A stretch of 64,000 bases of DNA from an uncultured Paracoccaceae bacterium (GTDB lineage: Bacteria > Pseudomonadota > Alphaproteobacteria > Rhodobacterales > Rhodobacteraceae), in assembly GCA_947498415.1 (NCBI GenBank), contig CANMKB010000004.1, forward strand, positions 1 to 64,000, read 5' to 3'. How positions within the stretch are numbered: position 1 is the stretch's first letter; every line of letters begins with the position of its first letter. Position numbers and translations under genes: made by a program. Shown here in pieces: positions 16,593-25,419 of this stretch. The notes beneath the pieces were generated by a model. It was not told the DNA's origin and did not search any database. It worked only from the letters and a program-made list of their open reading frames with translations.

Positions 16593-17152
16593 ATTTTATT
16601 CTCATCTTCAGCGGTCTCTTGAGGTGCTTGCTCTGTGACTGCAGCTTCCTCAAGCAGCTCGTTATGTGTGAGCAGGCGGATCAGTTGGATCAGAAATCTC
16701 AATGAAAACAGCGCCAGTCCAACCGGAATTCCGGCACGTGCCCACCACGTCTTGACTTCGACGATGCCAAGGATTGTGTCGCCCATGGAGTAGTTGCTCC
16801 ACGCGGATTCAGCGCTTGTCCAAGTCAAAGCACCAAAGAACATGCAAGCGACAATTAAATAGGCAGCCTGAGCGATCTTTTTGATGTTACGAGGCAGGTA
16901 GTCATACAACACACCGACGGTGATATGTGCGTCTCGGCGTTGAGAGAACCCCAGGCCCAAATAGATCAGATACACAAACATCAGGCTGACGTATTCGTAC
17001 GCGCCAGGAAGGCTTTTTGAGAACAACGCCCTTGCCAAGACTTCACATACTGTGATGGTCATCATCGTCGCGACGGCCATGGCCGATGCGTAACAGGCGA
17101 TTTCTTCCAGCTTTCTTTGTAACCCTATGGCTCTGCTGGCTATACTTGCCAT
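16589..17152 (-). CDS. dctQ: TRAP transporter small permease (DctQ)
   Basis: A 187-residue protein with four hydrophobic segments (about 22-42, 53-73, 93-113 and 135-155) and the DctQ signature region LGLGFSQRRDAHITVGVLYDYLP. The acidic cytoplasmic tail is rich in Glu. It pairs with DctM as the membrane complex of the TRAP importer. It lies 188 bases behind dctP, with an intercistronic hairpin in the gap. Confidence 0.93.
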   Translation of the reverse strand: MASIASRAIGLQRKLEEIACYASAMAVATMMTITVCEVLARALFSKSLPGAYEYVSLMFVYLIYLGLGFSQRRDAHITVGVLYDYLPRNIKKIAQAAYLIVACMFFGALTWTSAESAWSNYSMGDTILGIVEVKTWWARAGIPVGLALFSLRFLIQLIRLLTHNELLEEAAVTEQAPQETAEDENKI

Positions 17153-17259
17153 CGAGGCAGTCCTCCTTGAAAAAGTAGAATTTCGAACATGTATAAAACT
17201 TTGTCGTCTGCGCCGAGAGTTTTACAGACATACTGCATTTACAGTGTTTCGATATTGCT

Positions 17260-17297
17260 GCGCCGCCCACAACCTGTTCAGTTACATTGGGCGGCGC
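17260..17297 (-). promoter_or_regulatory. Intercistronic stem-loop between dctP and dctQ
   Basis: GCGCCGCCCA and TGGGCGGCGC are perfect 10-base arms around an 18-base loop, with no T-tract on the leftward strand. Such hairpins downstream of binding-protein genes usually protect the upstream mRNA or partly stop transcription, giving more DctP than permease. This role is inferred. Confidence 0.6.
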
Positions 17298-17340
17298 ATT
17301 TGGTCTTTAGGCGAAAAGCCTGGTCTCTAAACAGTCGAAG

Positions 17341-18357
17341 TTAGCCTTCGTTCTGTTCCAGAAGCTTAAGGAAGTTGTCGAGAACAGTTTGACCTGCAAG
17401 GCCGTCTGCTTCGCGTGCATCAACCCAGCTCTTCCAAGCGGCGTTACGCACATCCAACATCTTCGCTTTTTCAGCAGCATCCAACTTCACGATTTCTGTT
17501 TGCTCGCTCAGTTTGGCGTGGGACTCTTTCTCAGCAACTTCAAGAAGCTTACGGGCTTCAAGTACTGTTTCTTCGTTCAGCTCTTCGATAATCGCTTTCA
17601 CGTCATCAGGAAGTGCATTCCAAGAATCCAAGTTGATGGTAACTGGCATTGGGAAGAAGAACCAGTCTTCGTCGTCCCAGTAGCTAAAGATCTCACCGAA
17701 ACCAAATGCATAGGCATCTGCTGGAGAACCGATAATCGCCGCAGTCACAACCTTACGCTCGGCCGCTGCAGGCAGTTCGCCCCACGGAATACCGTAAACA
17801 GTGATGTCGAGTTGTTTCAGAATTTCAGCTGCGCCACCGTGTGCACGGATCTTCGCTTCTTTCAAATCTTCCAGAGAGCGGATCGGATCGTGAGACAGCA
17901 GCTGGATGGAAGTCCAAAGACCTGGGAACAGGTACTTTTGGTTCATCGCCGTGAATTCAGCTTCCACTTCTGGAGACTGGAACAATGCGTGACCGGCACG
18001 TGCATGCGCCAATGCGTCGTCGCTCATGAACGGAAGCGATGTTACGTTCGCAAGAGGGAACAGACCCGGGTTGTAAACCGGAGAGAATTCGCCAAGGTCA
18101 AACGCGCCAACTTTGATGTTTTCTGGCTGACCGGAAAGCTTACCCAATGGGCCGCCGAAAATACGAGTGAATTTCACCTTACCTTCGGTACGCTTTTCAA
18201 CTTCGTCCATCCACCAACGAGTTGCCAGATTTGAAGGGCCTTTACCTGTGAACGCGTGGTACTTGAGGTTTATTTCCTCAGCCATGGACAGTGTAGGTGT
18301 TGACAATGTTGCAGCAGCAACCAAAGCGCCAGCACATAGAGTTTTGATAAATTTCAT
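17341..18357 (-). CDS. dctP: TRAP transporter substrate-binding protein (DctP)
   Basis: A 338-residue periplasmic binding protein with a signal peptide cleaved near SMA-EE (about residue 27). The DctP fold is clear: LKYHAF at the mature N-terminus, a TEGKVKFTRIFGGPLGK region, and KIRAHGG, which holds the conserved arginine that grips the substrate carboxylate. The frame is open to 18399, but the ATG at 18357 has AAGGGAGA upstream and directly precedes the signal peptide. With the SMP-30 lactonase and tautomerase upstream, the substrate may be a sugar acid or ring-cleavage acid, but this is a guess from context. Confidence 0.95.
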   Translation of the reverse strand: MKFIKTLCAGALVAAATLSTPTLSMAEEINLKYHAFTGKGPSNLATRWWMDEVEKRTEGKVKFTRIFGGPLGKLSGQPENIKVGAFDLGEFSPVYNPGLFPLANVTSLPFMSDDALAHARAGHALFQSPEVEAEFTAMNQKYLFPGLWTSIQLLSHDPIRSLEDLKEAKIRAHGGAAEILKQLDITVYGIPWGELPAAAERKVVTAAIIGSPADAYAFGFGEIFSYWDDEDWFFFPMPVTINLDSWNALPDDVKAIIEELNEETVLEARKLLEVAEKESHAKLSEQTEIVKLDAAEKAKMLDVRNAAWKSWVDAREADGLAGQTVLDNFLKLLEQNEG

Positions 18358-18776
18358 TTCGTTTCTTCTCCCTTTATGGTTTCTCGTCTTTGCAGACAAA
18401 GAGCAATCGCGCTTAAGCGTGACCCGACCAATTCACAGCAATCTCCTCATTGCTGAATTCCACCTGATCGGTTTTGTCACATACTAGTTTGATAACTTCG
18501 TTTCGATTTGGGCGGCATGGGGGATCACGCCCTGAATTTGCGGAAACCCGCACCAAGAATGAGCACATCCGCATTCATTCATTGACGCATGACTTATGAA
18601 CGCAGAACGACGCGTTTGGCTGGCGTCTATTAAAACCTCAAGGCCGTTTAAAACCCGGATGGTTGAGTGTTCTTTTGATGCGTTCATCGTCTTGGCCTCT
18701 CACTTATTTTGACACTCAAGCTAGCTAGGGTCTCAAGCGCCACATGATGAAAAGTCACCCGTGCGGATGCACGATT
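18358..18776. other. Intergenic region upstream of dctP
   Basis: About 420 bases without a supported gene between the OsmC gene stop and dctP. It presumably carries the dctP promoter. I see no clear operator or terminator. Confidence 0.5.
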
Positions 18777-19232
18777 TTACTTTCTGACCCAGCTTTCCTG
18801 GATTTCACAGCCCGCGCGGCGCAACAACACCGATACAGGACATTTCTCTCCGGTGATGCGCTGAAGCTCTGCAATTTTTTCTTCGCTCGCGTCAGTGTCC
18901 AAGATCACCTTAAGCTCAATCACCGGAAACGGCGTGCCGATTTCTGCTTTTCCGAACACGCCACGCGTATCAAAGTGACCGCAGATGTCGAATTCCATGC
19001 CACGCAGATCAATCTTAAGAAGACCAGCCACATAATTGGCAATTACGTTGGTGCAGCCCAAGAATGACGACAACATGGTCTCCAAAGGAGTCGCGAATAG
19101 ATTGGTCCCTCCGCGCTCTGGTGGTTCATCAGTTGTAACCACTTTCCCACGCGCAATCATTTCTGTCCGGGCATGTGTAATCGCATGACCTTTCACATCG
19201 ATCTTAAATAGATCTGGCATTACATGAGCCAT
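18777..19232 (-). CDS. OsmC family protein
   Basis: A 151-residue OsmC/Ohr-superfamily protein. The two redox cysteines are present: Cys60 in SSFLGCTN and Cys131 in GEKCPVSVLL. Ohr and OsmC enzymes reduce organic hydroperoxides with these cysteines, while the broader OsmC family includes members of unknown role. The divergent C-terminus places it in the general OsmC branch rather than clear Ohr. It lies between the lactonase and dctP in the same direction, but with gaps of about 290 and 420 bases, so it may have its own promoter. A second ATG at codon 5 is an alternative start. Confidence 0.9.
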   Translation of the reverse strand: MAHVMPDLFKIDVKGHAITHARTEMIARGKVVTTDEPPERGGTNLFATPLETMLSSFLGCTNVIANYVAGLLKIDLRGMEFDICGHFDTRGVFGKAEIGTPFPVIELKVILDTDASEEKIAELQRITGEKCPVSVLLRRAGCEIQESWVRK

Positions 19233-19519
19233 AGGTGTCTCCTAGTTTAACCATTAACACGCGGTTTGCGATTTCGAGATCGCCCCGCATTTGATTAGGT
19301 ATTTCTTCAGCTTACCCAAATTTTTCGGCAATACCCCAAGCAAGGCTTCCAGCCACAGAATGTCAGGATTGCAGTGAGGGGGGCTACAATCGCCAACATC
19401 AGTCGCTAATTCAGGGGGGGGGGAACACGTCTGTCTCATAAAGAAACAGAGGCTTTCCTGCGCGAGACCACTTTGAAGCAAAGCGCATACCCCAATGAAC
19501 CGCTTGCGAGAAACGATGT
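19233..19519. other. Gap containing a ten-base G homopolymer
   Basis: No gene is supported here. The run of ten G at 19414-19423 lies between the lactonase stop and the OsmC start. Such runs are prone to slippage in replication and in sequencing, but here no reading frame is evidently affected. Confidence 0.4.
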
Positions 19520-20410
19520 TTAAAACAACGCCAAACCCGGTGTTTTGACTTTGATGCGGTATAGCGATGTGGACGATGTGAAGTATAGATCCTTCAGGTC
19601 CTCTCCACCCCACGCAAAGTTTGCCGTAAATTCTTGCATGCGAATGACACCCAACGTTTCGCCTTTGGGTGTGATCACATGTACCCCACCAGGACCTGTG
19701 CAATACACATTGCCCAAGCTGTCAATCTTCATGCCGTCCGGATGGCCCTCGCCCTCTCCGACGGTGACATCGACCCAAACGTCGCCACCGGACGCGGTGC
19801 CGTCTTCAGCAATGTTGAACGCACGGATGTGCTTGCGATCTGTATCGTTGACATAAAGCGTTTTCTGATCCAGCGAGAAGCACAGACCGTTTGGCTGTGC
19901 AAAATCATCAGCCAGCTGCGTGATGGTCTTGCCATCCGGCGTGATGCAATAAACGCCTTGTTTGCCCATATCCAATTCGCGCTCGACCCCGAAGTAATCC
20001 AAGCGGCCATAAGTTGGGTCAGTAAAATAGATCAAACCATCTTTGCGCACCACGATGTCGTTCGGGCTGTTGAGCTCTTTGCCATCGTAATGTGTCGCAA
20101 GTGTCTTGATGCTGCCGTCTTGCTCGGTGCGAGTGACCGAACTTGTCGCGTGCTGGCATGTCAGCATCCGGCCTTCAGCGTCATAGGTGTTTCCGTTCCC
20201 CATGTTGCTAGGTTTGCGGAACGAAGTAACTTTATCATCAGCACCCAAACGAAACAGTTCGTTGCCAGGGATGTCAGAGAACGTCAGATGCTTTTCCGCC
20301 GGATGCCAGATTGGACCTTCAATAAACAGAAAGCCTCCAGCCACTTTTTCCAATGTTGCATTGGCATCCACGATGTCGTGCATGCCCTCTAGGCGTACTT
20401 CAATCGTCAT
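19520..20410 (-). CDS. SMP-30/gluconolactonase family lactonase
   Basis: A 296-residue six-bladed beta-propeller enzyme. The metal ligands of the family are recognisable: Glu in FIEGPIWHP near residue 30, Asn in ELNSPNDIVV and Asp in GHPDGMKID. These enzymes hydrolyse aldonolactones or related lactones with Ca or Zn. The start at 20410 overlaps the tautomerase stop (ATGA), whereas an earlier in-frame start would run deep into that gene. It forms an operon with the tautomerase and lies upstream of the TRAP transporter, which points to lactone or sugar-acid breakdown. Confidence 0.93.
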   Translation of the reverse strand: MTIEVRLEGMHDIVDANATLEKVAGGFLFIEGPIWHPAEKHLTFSDIPGNELFRLGADDKVTSFRKPSNMGNGNTYDAEGRMLTCQHATSSVTRTEQDGSIKTLATHYDGKELNSPNDIVVRKDGLIYFTDPTYGRLDYFGVERELDMGKQGVYCITPDGKTITQLADDFAQPNGLCFSLDQKTLYVNDTDRKHIRAFNIAEDGTASGGDVWVDVTVGEGEGHPDGMKIDSLGNVYCTGPGGVHVITPKGETLGVIRMQEFTANFAWGGEDLKDLYFTSSTSLYRIKVKTPGLALF

Positions 20411-20616
20411 GAGTTTGCCCTTTGCTCTTTGACGCGTTCGCCACCAGAGAACCAATCCACTTCTTCGATTTCCTCAAAGACAACCCAAACATTTTCTTTC
20501 GGAATACCGGCAGCTTCAGACAGCGAATTTGTAACCGCGGTTTGAACCTTCTCTTTGATACCCTCGGGGTCATGCTCGATAACTTGTTTCACGATGCGGA
20601 TGTTCACAAACGGCAT
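20407..20616 (-). CDS. 4-oxalocrotonate tautomerase family protein
   Basis: A 69-residue small tautomerase. Removal of the start methionine would expose the catalytic Pro1 (MPFVNIRIVK). The C-terminal VWVVFEEIEEVDWFSGGERV matches the family's second half. Members turn 2-hydroxymuconate-type enols into keto acids, though many have other substrates. The ribosome site GGGAGG lies just ahead of this ATG, which rules out the longer open frame. It is the first gene of the leftward catabolic group, and the transposon lies directly upstream of its promoter. Confidence 0.88.
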   Translation of the reverse strand: MPFVNIRIVKQVIEHDPEGIKEKVQTAVTNSLSEAAGIPKENVWVVFEEIEEVDWFSGGERVKEQRANS

Positions 20617-20831
20617 CGGTATCCTCCCTAAATTTTGACGACCCTGCATTCGGTCCGGTCGAATCCTTATGTTGGATTCAAATTAGAAGGATTGTTCAGA
20701 CGCGTATGCGTCAGCTCGCGCAACCAATAAGCGGGGAAGCACATAGATCATGCGGCTTCCCGCAAAGTCTCACTTCACGACACCAGATGTTAAAGCGGAA
20801 ATGAATATCAGACTTACGGAACAGCTTTGAT
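20617..20831. other. Upstream region of the tautomerase operon
   Basis: No gene is seen. The promoter of the tautomerase-lactonase operon should lie here, between the start codon and the left end of the transposon. I could not assign -35 and -10 boxes with confidence. Confidence 0.4.
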
Positions 20832-20851
20832 TTGTTGCCTAAGAAACCAAG

Positions 20852-20977
20852 TGTTTGCGCAAATCAAAATTTCCACCAAAAACGGACCCCAAAATCCCTT
20901 AAAATTCAATATCTTACAAGGCGCCAAAATGTAGAGAAAGAAATAGTCTGCGCAAGAAAGCAAATGTCTGCGCAAAC
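20852..20977 (+). repeat. TnsB-site-like repeats, left end
   Basis: Three direct repeats: TGTTTGCGCAAA (20852-20863), AGTCTGCGCAAG (20945-20956) and TGTCTGCGCAAAC (20965-20977). The last two are 20 bases apart, as is common for adjacent transposase sites. A similar TGTTTGCGCATC also occurs inside the element at 27949-27960, just after the tniQ stop codon. Confidence 0.6.
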
Positions 20978-21017
20978 TATTCTCAAGTTACGAGTGGGCT
21001 GCGGAAGTGCCTCTAAT

Positions 21018-21052
21018 CAAAAAGAAAAACCCGCGTCGAATGACACGGGTTT
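21018..21052 (-). terminator. Terminator of the tnsABC operon
   Basis: Read leftward, a hairpin of AAACCCG and CGGGTTT arms is followed by TTTTTCTTTTTG. It lies 28 bases past the tnsC stop and fits a rho-independent terminator that would prevent read-through into the tautomerase operon. Confidence 0.75.
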
Positions 21053-21079
21053 AATCAATTTCCCTGTTTTGATGTCGCT

Positions 21080-22045
21080 TTAACTTTGGATCGCCTCAAG
21101 AAACGGATGTTCCTTTCGATACATCGTCTCAAACTCTCGGTGCAGATAAGGCGTTACTGCTGGAGCGGCTTTTGTTTTGGTTACCCACCATTGAACGAAA
21201 TGCTCCCGCAAAAGCACCCCTGAGCCAACTCTGTTTGCCTGAATTACAGCAGTTTCGACCAGCTTAATGATCAGACCCCAACGATACGCTCCTGCCGTGA
21301 CCAATCGATCGAAAAAGTCCTGGGACATAAGGTCAGGGTCAACTACTTGATTTTGCTCGAGCGCATAGCTCCCAACAATTTCATGCACGGTTTCGTAGTC
21401 CTTGGGAAGGACTACATCATCGAATGGAAACCTTTTCAAAAGCCGATAAAGCTGCATCTCTTGGCGCATGTAGTCATCCAATTCGGGGATACCAGAAAAG
21501 ATCAAAATTAGGGGCCAATCATGCGACTTCATTAATGTCTTGAAGGCATCCAAAATTGCCAACTGATCAGCGTCTTTCTTCTTCCTAAAGATATGCTGCA
21601 CTTCATCAAAATGAATCCCAACATAACCTCCGAGTTTTGCTTCGCGGACAACGATATCCCAAATTTCGATCTGAGTGAGTTTGGATTTTGATTCAATTGG
21701 GTAATGCAAAGAACGAGCGGTGCGATAGCCCAGATCCTTCCAGCCGGCGACACTCTTCAAAAGGCAAGACGCAAACTTGGCTTGCTTGCCGTTTGGCAGT
21801 TTAGCTCCACTGGCGTTGAACTTCTCGATAAGGTTTACAAGCTCAGTGGTTTTCCCGCTGCCTGACTGCCCGGTTACCAAGAGACCTTCTGCTTCAAAAT
21901 GCCCGCCATGACTAAGATTGCCCAGGTGGGTGCTGAACAGTTGCCTCAGATCTGCTTTTAGCTCGTCGCCTCTGGAAAGTGGGTAGATTCGGTTTCCTTG
22001 CTGTTCGACCAAGTCGCGGATCGTTTCGTCGACAAATTCGTTCAT
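21080..22045 (-). CDS. tnsC: TniB/TnsC-type transposition ATPase
   Basis: A 321-residue AAA+ ATPase. Walker A is GQSGSGKTT at residues 59-67 and Walker B is GIHFDEVQ with D147-E148. A Sensor-1-like FSGIPELDDY stretch follows. In Tn7 and Tn5053 relatives this protein links the target-selecting TniQ/TnsD protein to the transposase and activates it. Its length is closer to TniB than to the larger TnsC of Tn7. Its start overlaps the tnsB stop by four bases. It is the last gene of the operon and lies next to the left end. Confidence 0.9.
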   Translation of the reverse strand: MNEFVDETIRDLVEQQGNRIYPLSRGDELKADLRQLFSTHLGNLSHGGHFEAEGLLVTGQSGSGKTTELVNLIEKFNASGAKLPNGKQAKFASCLLKSVAGWKDLGYRTARSLHYPIESKSKLTQIEIWDIVVREAKLGGYVGIHFDEVQHIFRKKKDADQLAILDAFKTLMKSHDWPLILIFSGIPELDDYMRQEMQLYRLLKRFPFDDVVLPKDYETVHEIVGSYALEQNQVVDPDLMSQDFFDRLVTAGAYRWGLIIKLVETAVIQANRVGSGVLLREHFVQWWVTKTKAAPAVTPYLHREFETMYRKEHPFLEAIQS

Positions 22046-24246
22046 AGCTTACTCTTCCTAATTGGAGCGAACATTGGGGCGGGTTTTTCAGACAAGTTTT
22101 CCGAACTGACTGAAGTCGGCTCGACATCAGTGATCTTGTCGGTCGATGGAGAAACCTCTATTTCAGGTCGCTGGTCATTCACAGGAGGCGGGTTTGCCTT
22201 TCGGGGCGGCCCCAAAACGCTGGCGGGCGAAACGGCTGGCTGCGACCTCGGCATTGGAATGTACTCGACATTATCCAACTGTTCAGACTGTCTTCTCAGC
22301 TTTTCAATATTGACGTATGCGTCGGGGTCATTCGGATCAAGGAAAAGGCCGGACTCTTTAGCTCGACGGGCCCTCTCGTCCTTGAGGTGCTGCTCATACA
22401 TTAGACGCTTTTCAGGATTACGCTCAGCCGTTTGGCGCTGCAGGTTTATTGCCTCGGCCAATGTCATATCCGCAAAGACAGTCATTCTTAACTGCGCGGT
22501 CATAACGACCTTCGTATCCTCACTAAAAATTGTAACTTCGCGCAGATCGTCAGGATCAAGGCATACGGTCACATTCTTGGACACACCCGCCGCAAAACGC
22601 TGCAGCTCAGTTGAATTGTACCAAATGCCGTAAACACGAACACCTTCTGAGCTCGTGGTTACGGTGTCTTTTTCACCCAGATGCAGACGTCGAGCAATTG
22701 GATCAGGAGCGTCAATACCACCATAAACCTCAATAGCCTCTTCCAATTTCTGGACTGGCATCGCGCCGTACATGCCTGTGCCTGAGTGCTTTCGGAAAGG
22801 GTATTCGTCAACGAAATATCGCGTAATAACCCCCATCAGATTATCTTTAGTTAGCGTGGCTTCTTTCTTTCCATCGTAAGCGCTTAACTCGCCTGGCCGA
22901 CTACCTGTGTATCCTGGAAGAAAGTTCAAAACTTCCCATTGTAAGGTCCCAATTGCACTTTCAACGAAAGGATTGTCCGACGAGTGATAGGTGCGTCCCA
23001 TCATGATCGACGATCCTATTCCAAGTTCACTTTGATAGATTTTCGCATTCCGAGTTGCGGTCCCGTTGTCGGACTGAACGAGAGATAGGCCTACAGCAGG
23101 CGCTGGGTCTTTCACGCAGCCATAACGCAATTTCTCACGCTTCTTATCGCTGGTTGCCATTCTAAGCAGCTGCCTTTGTGCATCTGAGTCAGCTGTATCA
23201 GTCAAGACCCACGCCAGTGGCATACGTGTTGCAACGTCAAACATAACATGCAACCACAGCCGACAAATCTCATTTTCTGCCAGTTCAGTGTCTATGTCCG
23301 CTTTGGCCAGCGGCCTGAAATCGACGTTGCCTTGATCATTCGTAAAGATGGAAAGGTAGACTTGATCAGTTGCAACACGTTGACCGTACTTAAAAGCACG
23401 AACATCGGGCGACCCTGCAGCGAACTTGTTACGTGCATATTTGATCCCATTTCGACCTGCTTCTCGGGTGACAAGGCTGCTAGCATTGTACCTTGCCCGA
23501 ACCGTCGTCAACGAAGGCGCCACAAAATTTTTGAGGATCATATCGGGATCTTTGTCCCAGACGGCCACCGACCACTCGTAGGTCTTCGAAAGCTTCGTTT
23601 GATGTTCCTTCACCATAATATTGAGAACATATTTGACAAACCGTTCCTGCAATTCCGTAAGCCTACTAAACGAACTGCCTCGGGGCCCTTTCGCATGATG
23701 CTTGCGTAGCAACACAACCGGATTGCGATCAAACTTTATGTAGCGGCGATACATCTCCTGCAAAGAGCGTCCATTCGGCAAAGAATGGGGTGAACTTGCA
23801 CTGCCAATATAAACGCCATGAAAAAGGTGCGGGTCATTAGCTAGAGAACAGGCCGATGATTTCAAACGAGCTCTGACATCACGACGATTCAGATATCTCT
23901 GTGTTAGCTTTTGGCCCTCTTCTTCGAGTTCAAGCATCGCCTCAGCCAGCCCAGTCCTGGCACGAATATCCCGACGCTCTTGGTCTGGTAACTGAGCAGT
24001 ATTCTCGATACCGCCAGTATAAGCCAACAGCTCTTTATGCAGTTCCAAAGCCGTTGGCGTGATCAGCTGAGCATCGTTGGCCGCGAGGGCCGCATCCACA
24101 CGCTCAAATGAGAGCGAACAGCACTCCCCATCCTCGGTGCTCTCCACAGCATAACTGTCAGCGTCTTTGCCAATCACACGCCAACGCACGTGATCAAGCA
24201 CAAGCTCCGACCCTGCGGGGACCTTATAAAGGGGAGCGCGAGGCAT
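22042..24246 (-). CDS. tnsB: TnsB/TniA-type DDE transposase
   Basis: A 734-residue Mu/retroviral-integrase-type transposase. Probable catalytic residues are D294 (VATDQVYLSIF), D393 (VQSDNGTA) and E429 (NPFVESAIGTL). The N-terminal part (about 1-280) should bind the end repeats, and the C-terminal beta-barrel and proline-rich tail should contact TnsC. The frame is open to 24351, but the ATG at 24246 overlaps the tnsA stop (TAATG) and homology begins there. It cuts 3' ends and joins them to the target. With an intact TnsA, transposition would be cut-and-paste. Confidence 0.9.
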   Translation of the reverse strand: MPRAPLYKVPAGSELVLDHVRWRVIGKDADSYAVESTEDGECCSLSFERVDAALAANDAQLITPTALELHKELLAYTGGIENTAQLPDQERRDIRARTGLAEAMLELEEEGQKLTQRYLNRRDVRARLKSSACSLANDPHLFHGVYIGSASSPHSLPNGRSLQEMYRRYIKFDRNPVVLLRKHHAKGPRGSSFSRLTELQERFVKYVLNIMVKEHQTKLSKTYEWSVAVWDKDPDMILKNFVAPSLTTVRARYNASSLVTREAGRNGIKYARNKFAAGSPDVRAFKYGQRVATDQVYLSIFTNDQGNVDFRPLAKADIDTELAENEICRLWLHVMFDVATRMPLAWVLTDTADSDAQRQLLRMATSDKKREKLRYGCVKDPAPAVGLSLVQSDNGTATRNAKIYQSELGIGSSIMMGRTYHSSDNPFVESAIGTLQWEVLNFLPGYTGSRPGELSAYDGKKEATLTKDNLMGVITRYFVDEYPFRKHSGTGMYGAMPVQKLEEAIEVYGGIDAPDPIARRLHLGEKDTVTTSSEGVRVYGIWYNSTELQRFAAGVSKNVTVCLDPDDLREVTIFSEDTKVVMTAQLRMTVFADMTLAEAINLQRQTAERNPEKRLMYEQHLKDERARRAKESGLFLDPNDPDAYVNIEKLRRQSEQLDNVEYIPMPRSQPAVSPASVLGPPRKANPPPVNDQRPEIEVSPSTDKITDVEPTSVSSENLSEKPAPMFAPIRKSKL

Positions 24247-24977
24247 TAAAGCACCCAAACCCGATTGTTGATGGACATGGCTGTGTGCCAGTTCGTACCG
24301 AGTTTTTTGCGACCGATCAGCCGCAGAATTGCATCGAATACACGCGAGCACTCATGGTCGCAGGCAGCCATCAAGCCTTTTATGTCCCAAAAAGACGTCT
24401 GCCTGGCTTTGTCCAACACAAGCTTATCGAACTCTTCATCAGGGGTCTTAGTTGCCTCCCATACGAGTAACAGATTGTCCCTGTACGCTCTGGTGTATCC
24501 ATCGCCATTAATGACAACCTTTTTATCAGCGAAGTTCGCAGGTGCGGCCTCGAAAATCGCCTCGATGTCAGCGCGCGTTTCGGGTCTGAGAAGGCTTGTT
24601 CCGTTCCGCACGAATACTGCCTCACGGAAACCGCACCGATAGGTAATGCGAAGATCGAAACTGTGGTTACTGCGCTTGCCGCGATGATTGACGTAAGGAA
24701 TCGGCGGTAGCTGAACCTCGAGCTTATAGAACTCAGGTATCAGGAGCGCTTCGATAGCAACGGCCATCTCGCGAGCACTCTCGAAGTGATACACTTGTGG
24801 CACCCCGTTGGTCGCGGGTGTTGGAAGTGCCATAGAGATCCGATGAGCCGTATTACTACGACTGAGTGGGCTCCTGTAACCTTGATAGGGCAAAACGCCT
24901 GGGATCGGGCCGAGTTGTAGCGGCGGTTGTTTCGCCGTTTTTACGAGCGAAGTATCCCAGTCTAGTGGATAGGACAT
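24246..24977 (-). CDS. tnsA: TnsA-like endonuclease
   Basis: A 243-residue protein first in the tnsABC operon. The N-terminal half looks like a TnsA PD-(D/E)xK nuclease: Glu in FESAREM (66-70), then an LPPIPY strand, and Asp108 in SFDLRITY. The following strand reads REAVFVRNG, where the usual lysine of the (D/E)xK motif is not apparent. The C-terminal half has a helical region ending in an LGTNWHTAM segment. TnsA cuts the 5' ends of the element in Tn7. Assignment rests on position and the nuclease-like core rather than on strong motif identity. Confidence 0.72.
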   Translation of the reverse strand: MSYPLDWDTSLVKTAKQPPLQLGPIPGVLPYQGYRSPLSRSNTAHRISMALPTPATNGVPQVYHFESAREMAVAIEALLIPEFYKLEVQLPPIPYVNHRGKRSNHSFDLRITYRCGFREAVFVRNGTSLLRPETRADIEAIFEAAPANFADKKVVINGDGYTRAYRDNLLLVWEATKTPDEEFDKLVLDKARQTSFWDIKGLMAACDHECSRVFDAILRLIGRKKLGTNWHTAMSINNRVWVL

Positions 24978-25419
24978 AGCTTCTCCGTTCTCGAAAGCGT
25001 GCGCTGTCGAGCCTTTCAGTTTAAATTTCGGTTTTACGGAGCAAGCAGACTCGCATGCTCCAGGTTACTTTTGGGAGACCACAGCGCGACGGCGATCATC
25101 TCCATGTTCAGAGCGCGATTAGCCCGCGTCTTGTTCTTTGTGGGAGCCCAGTCGACGTTGTGCGCTACATCAGGCTTCCTAGGCACCCTAAGCGTTCACA
25201 CAGAACCACTTCGAGTCAATTATTCTTTTTTATCAGAGACTTGAACGCTTTCACGCTGCCTGTTTTCGCACGTGTTTCCCGTGCAATTTGATCCCCTTTC
25301 TCATTCAACATTCGCGCAACTCAAGGTTGCCGTTGTGCTTTGAAAAAGGATGTACGCGTTGAAATTCAGAGATGGAAGATGTCCAAAGATTTCACATGTG
25401 GATGGATTGTCTACTTTAA
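24978..25419. other. Gap between tnsA and zinc-ribbon gene
   Basis: About 440 bases with no supported gene. I looked for CRISPR-like repeats or TnsB-like sites, as found beside some Tn7-like operons, and saw none. It should hold the tnsABC promoter. Confidence 0.45.

Noticed and set aside
19254..19703. A leftward 149-residue reading frame overlapping the lactonase end
   Set aside because: It lies mostly inside the lactonase gene in another frame, has an unusual Cys, His and Trp content and no ribosome site. It is a shadow of the real gene.
24978..25419. CRISPR array or guide-RNA locus beside the Tn7-like operon
   Set aside because: Some Tn7-like elements carry CRISPR systems, so I looked for regularly spaced repeats here and around 30.6-31.1 kb. 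None was found, and no cas gene is present.
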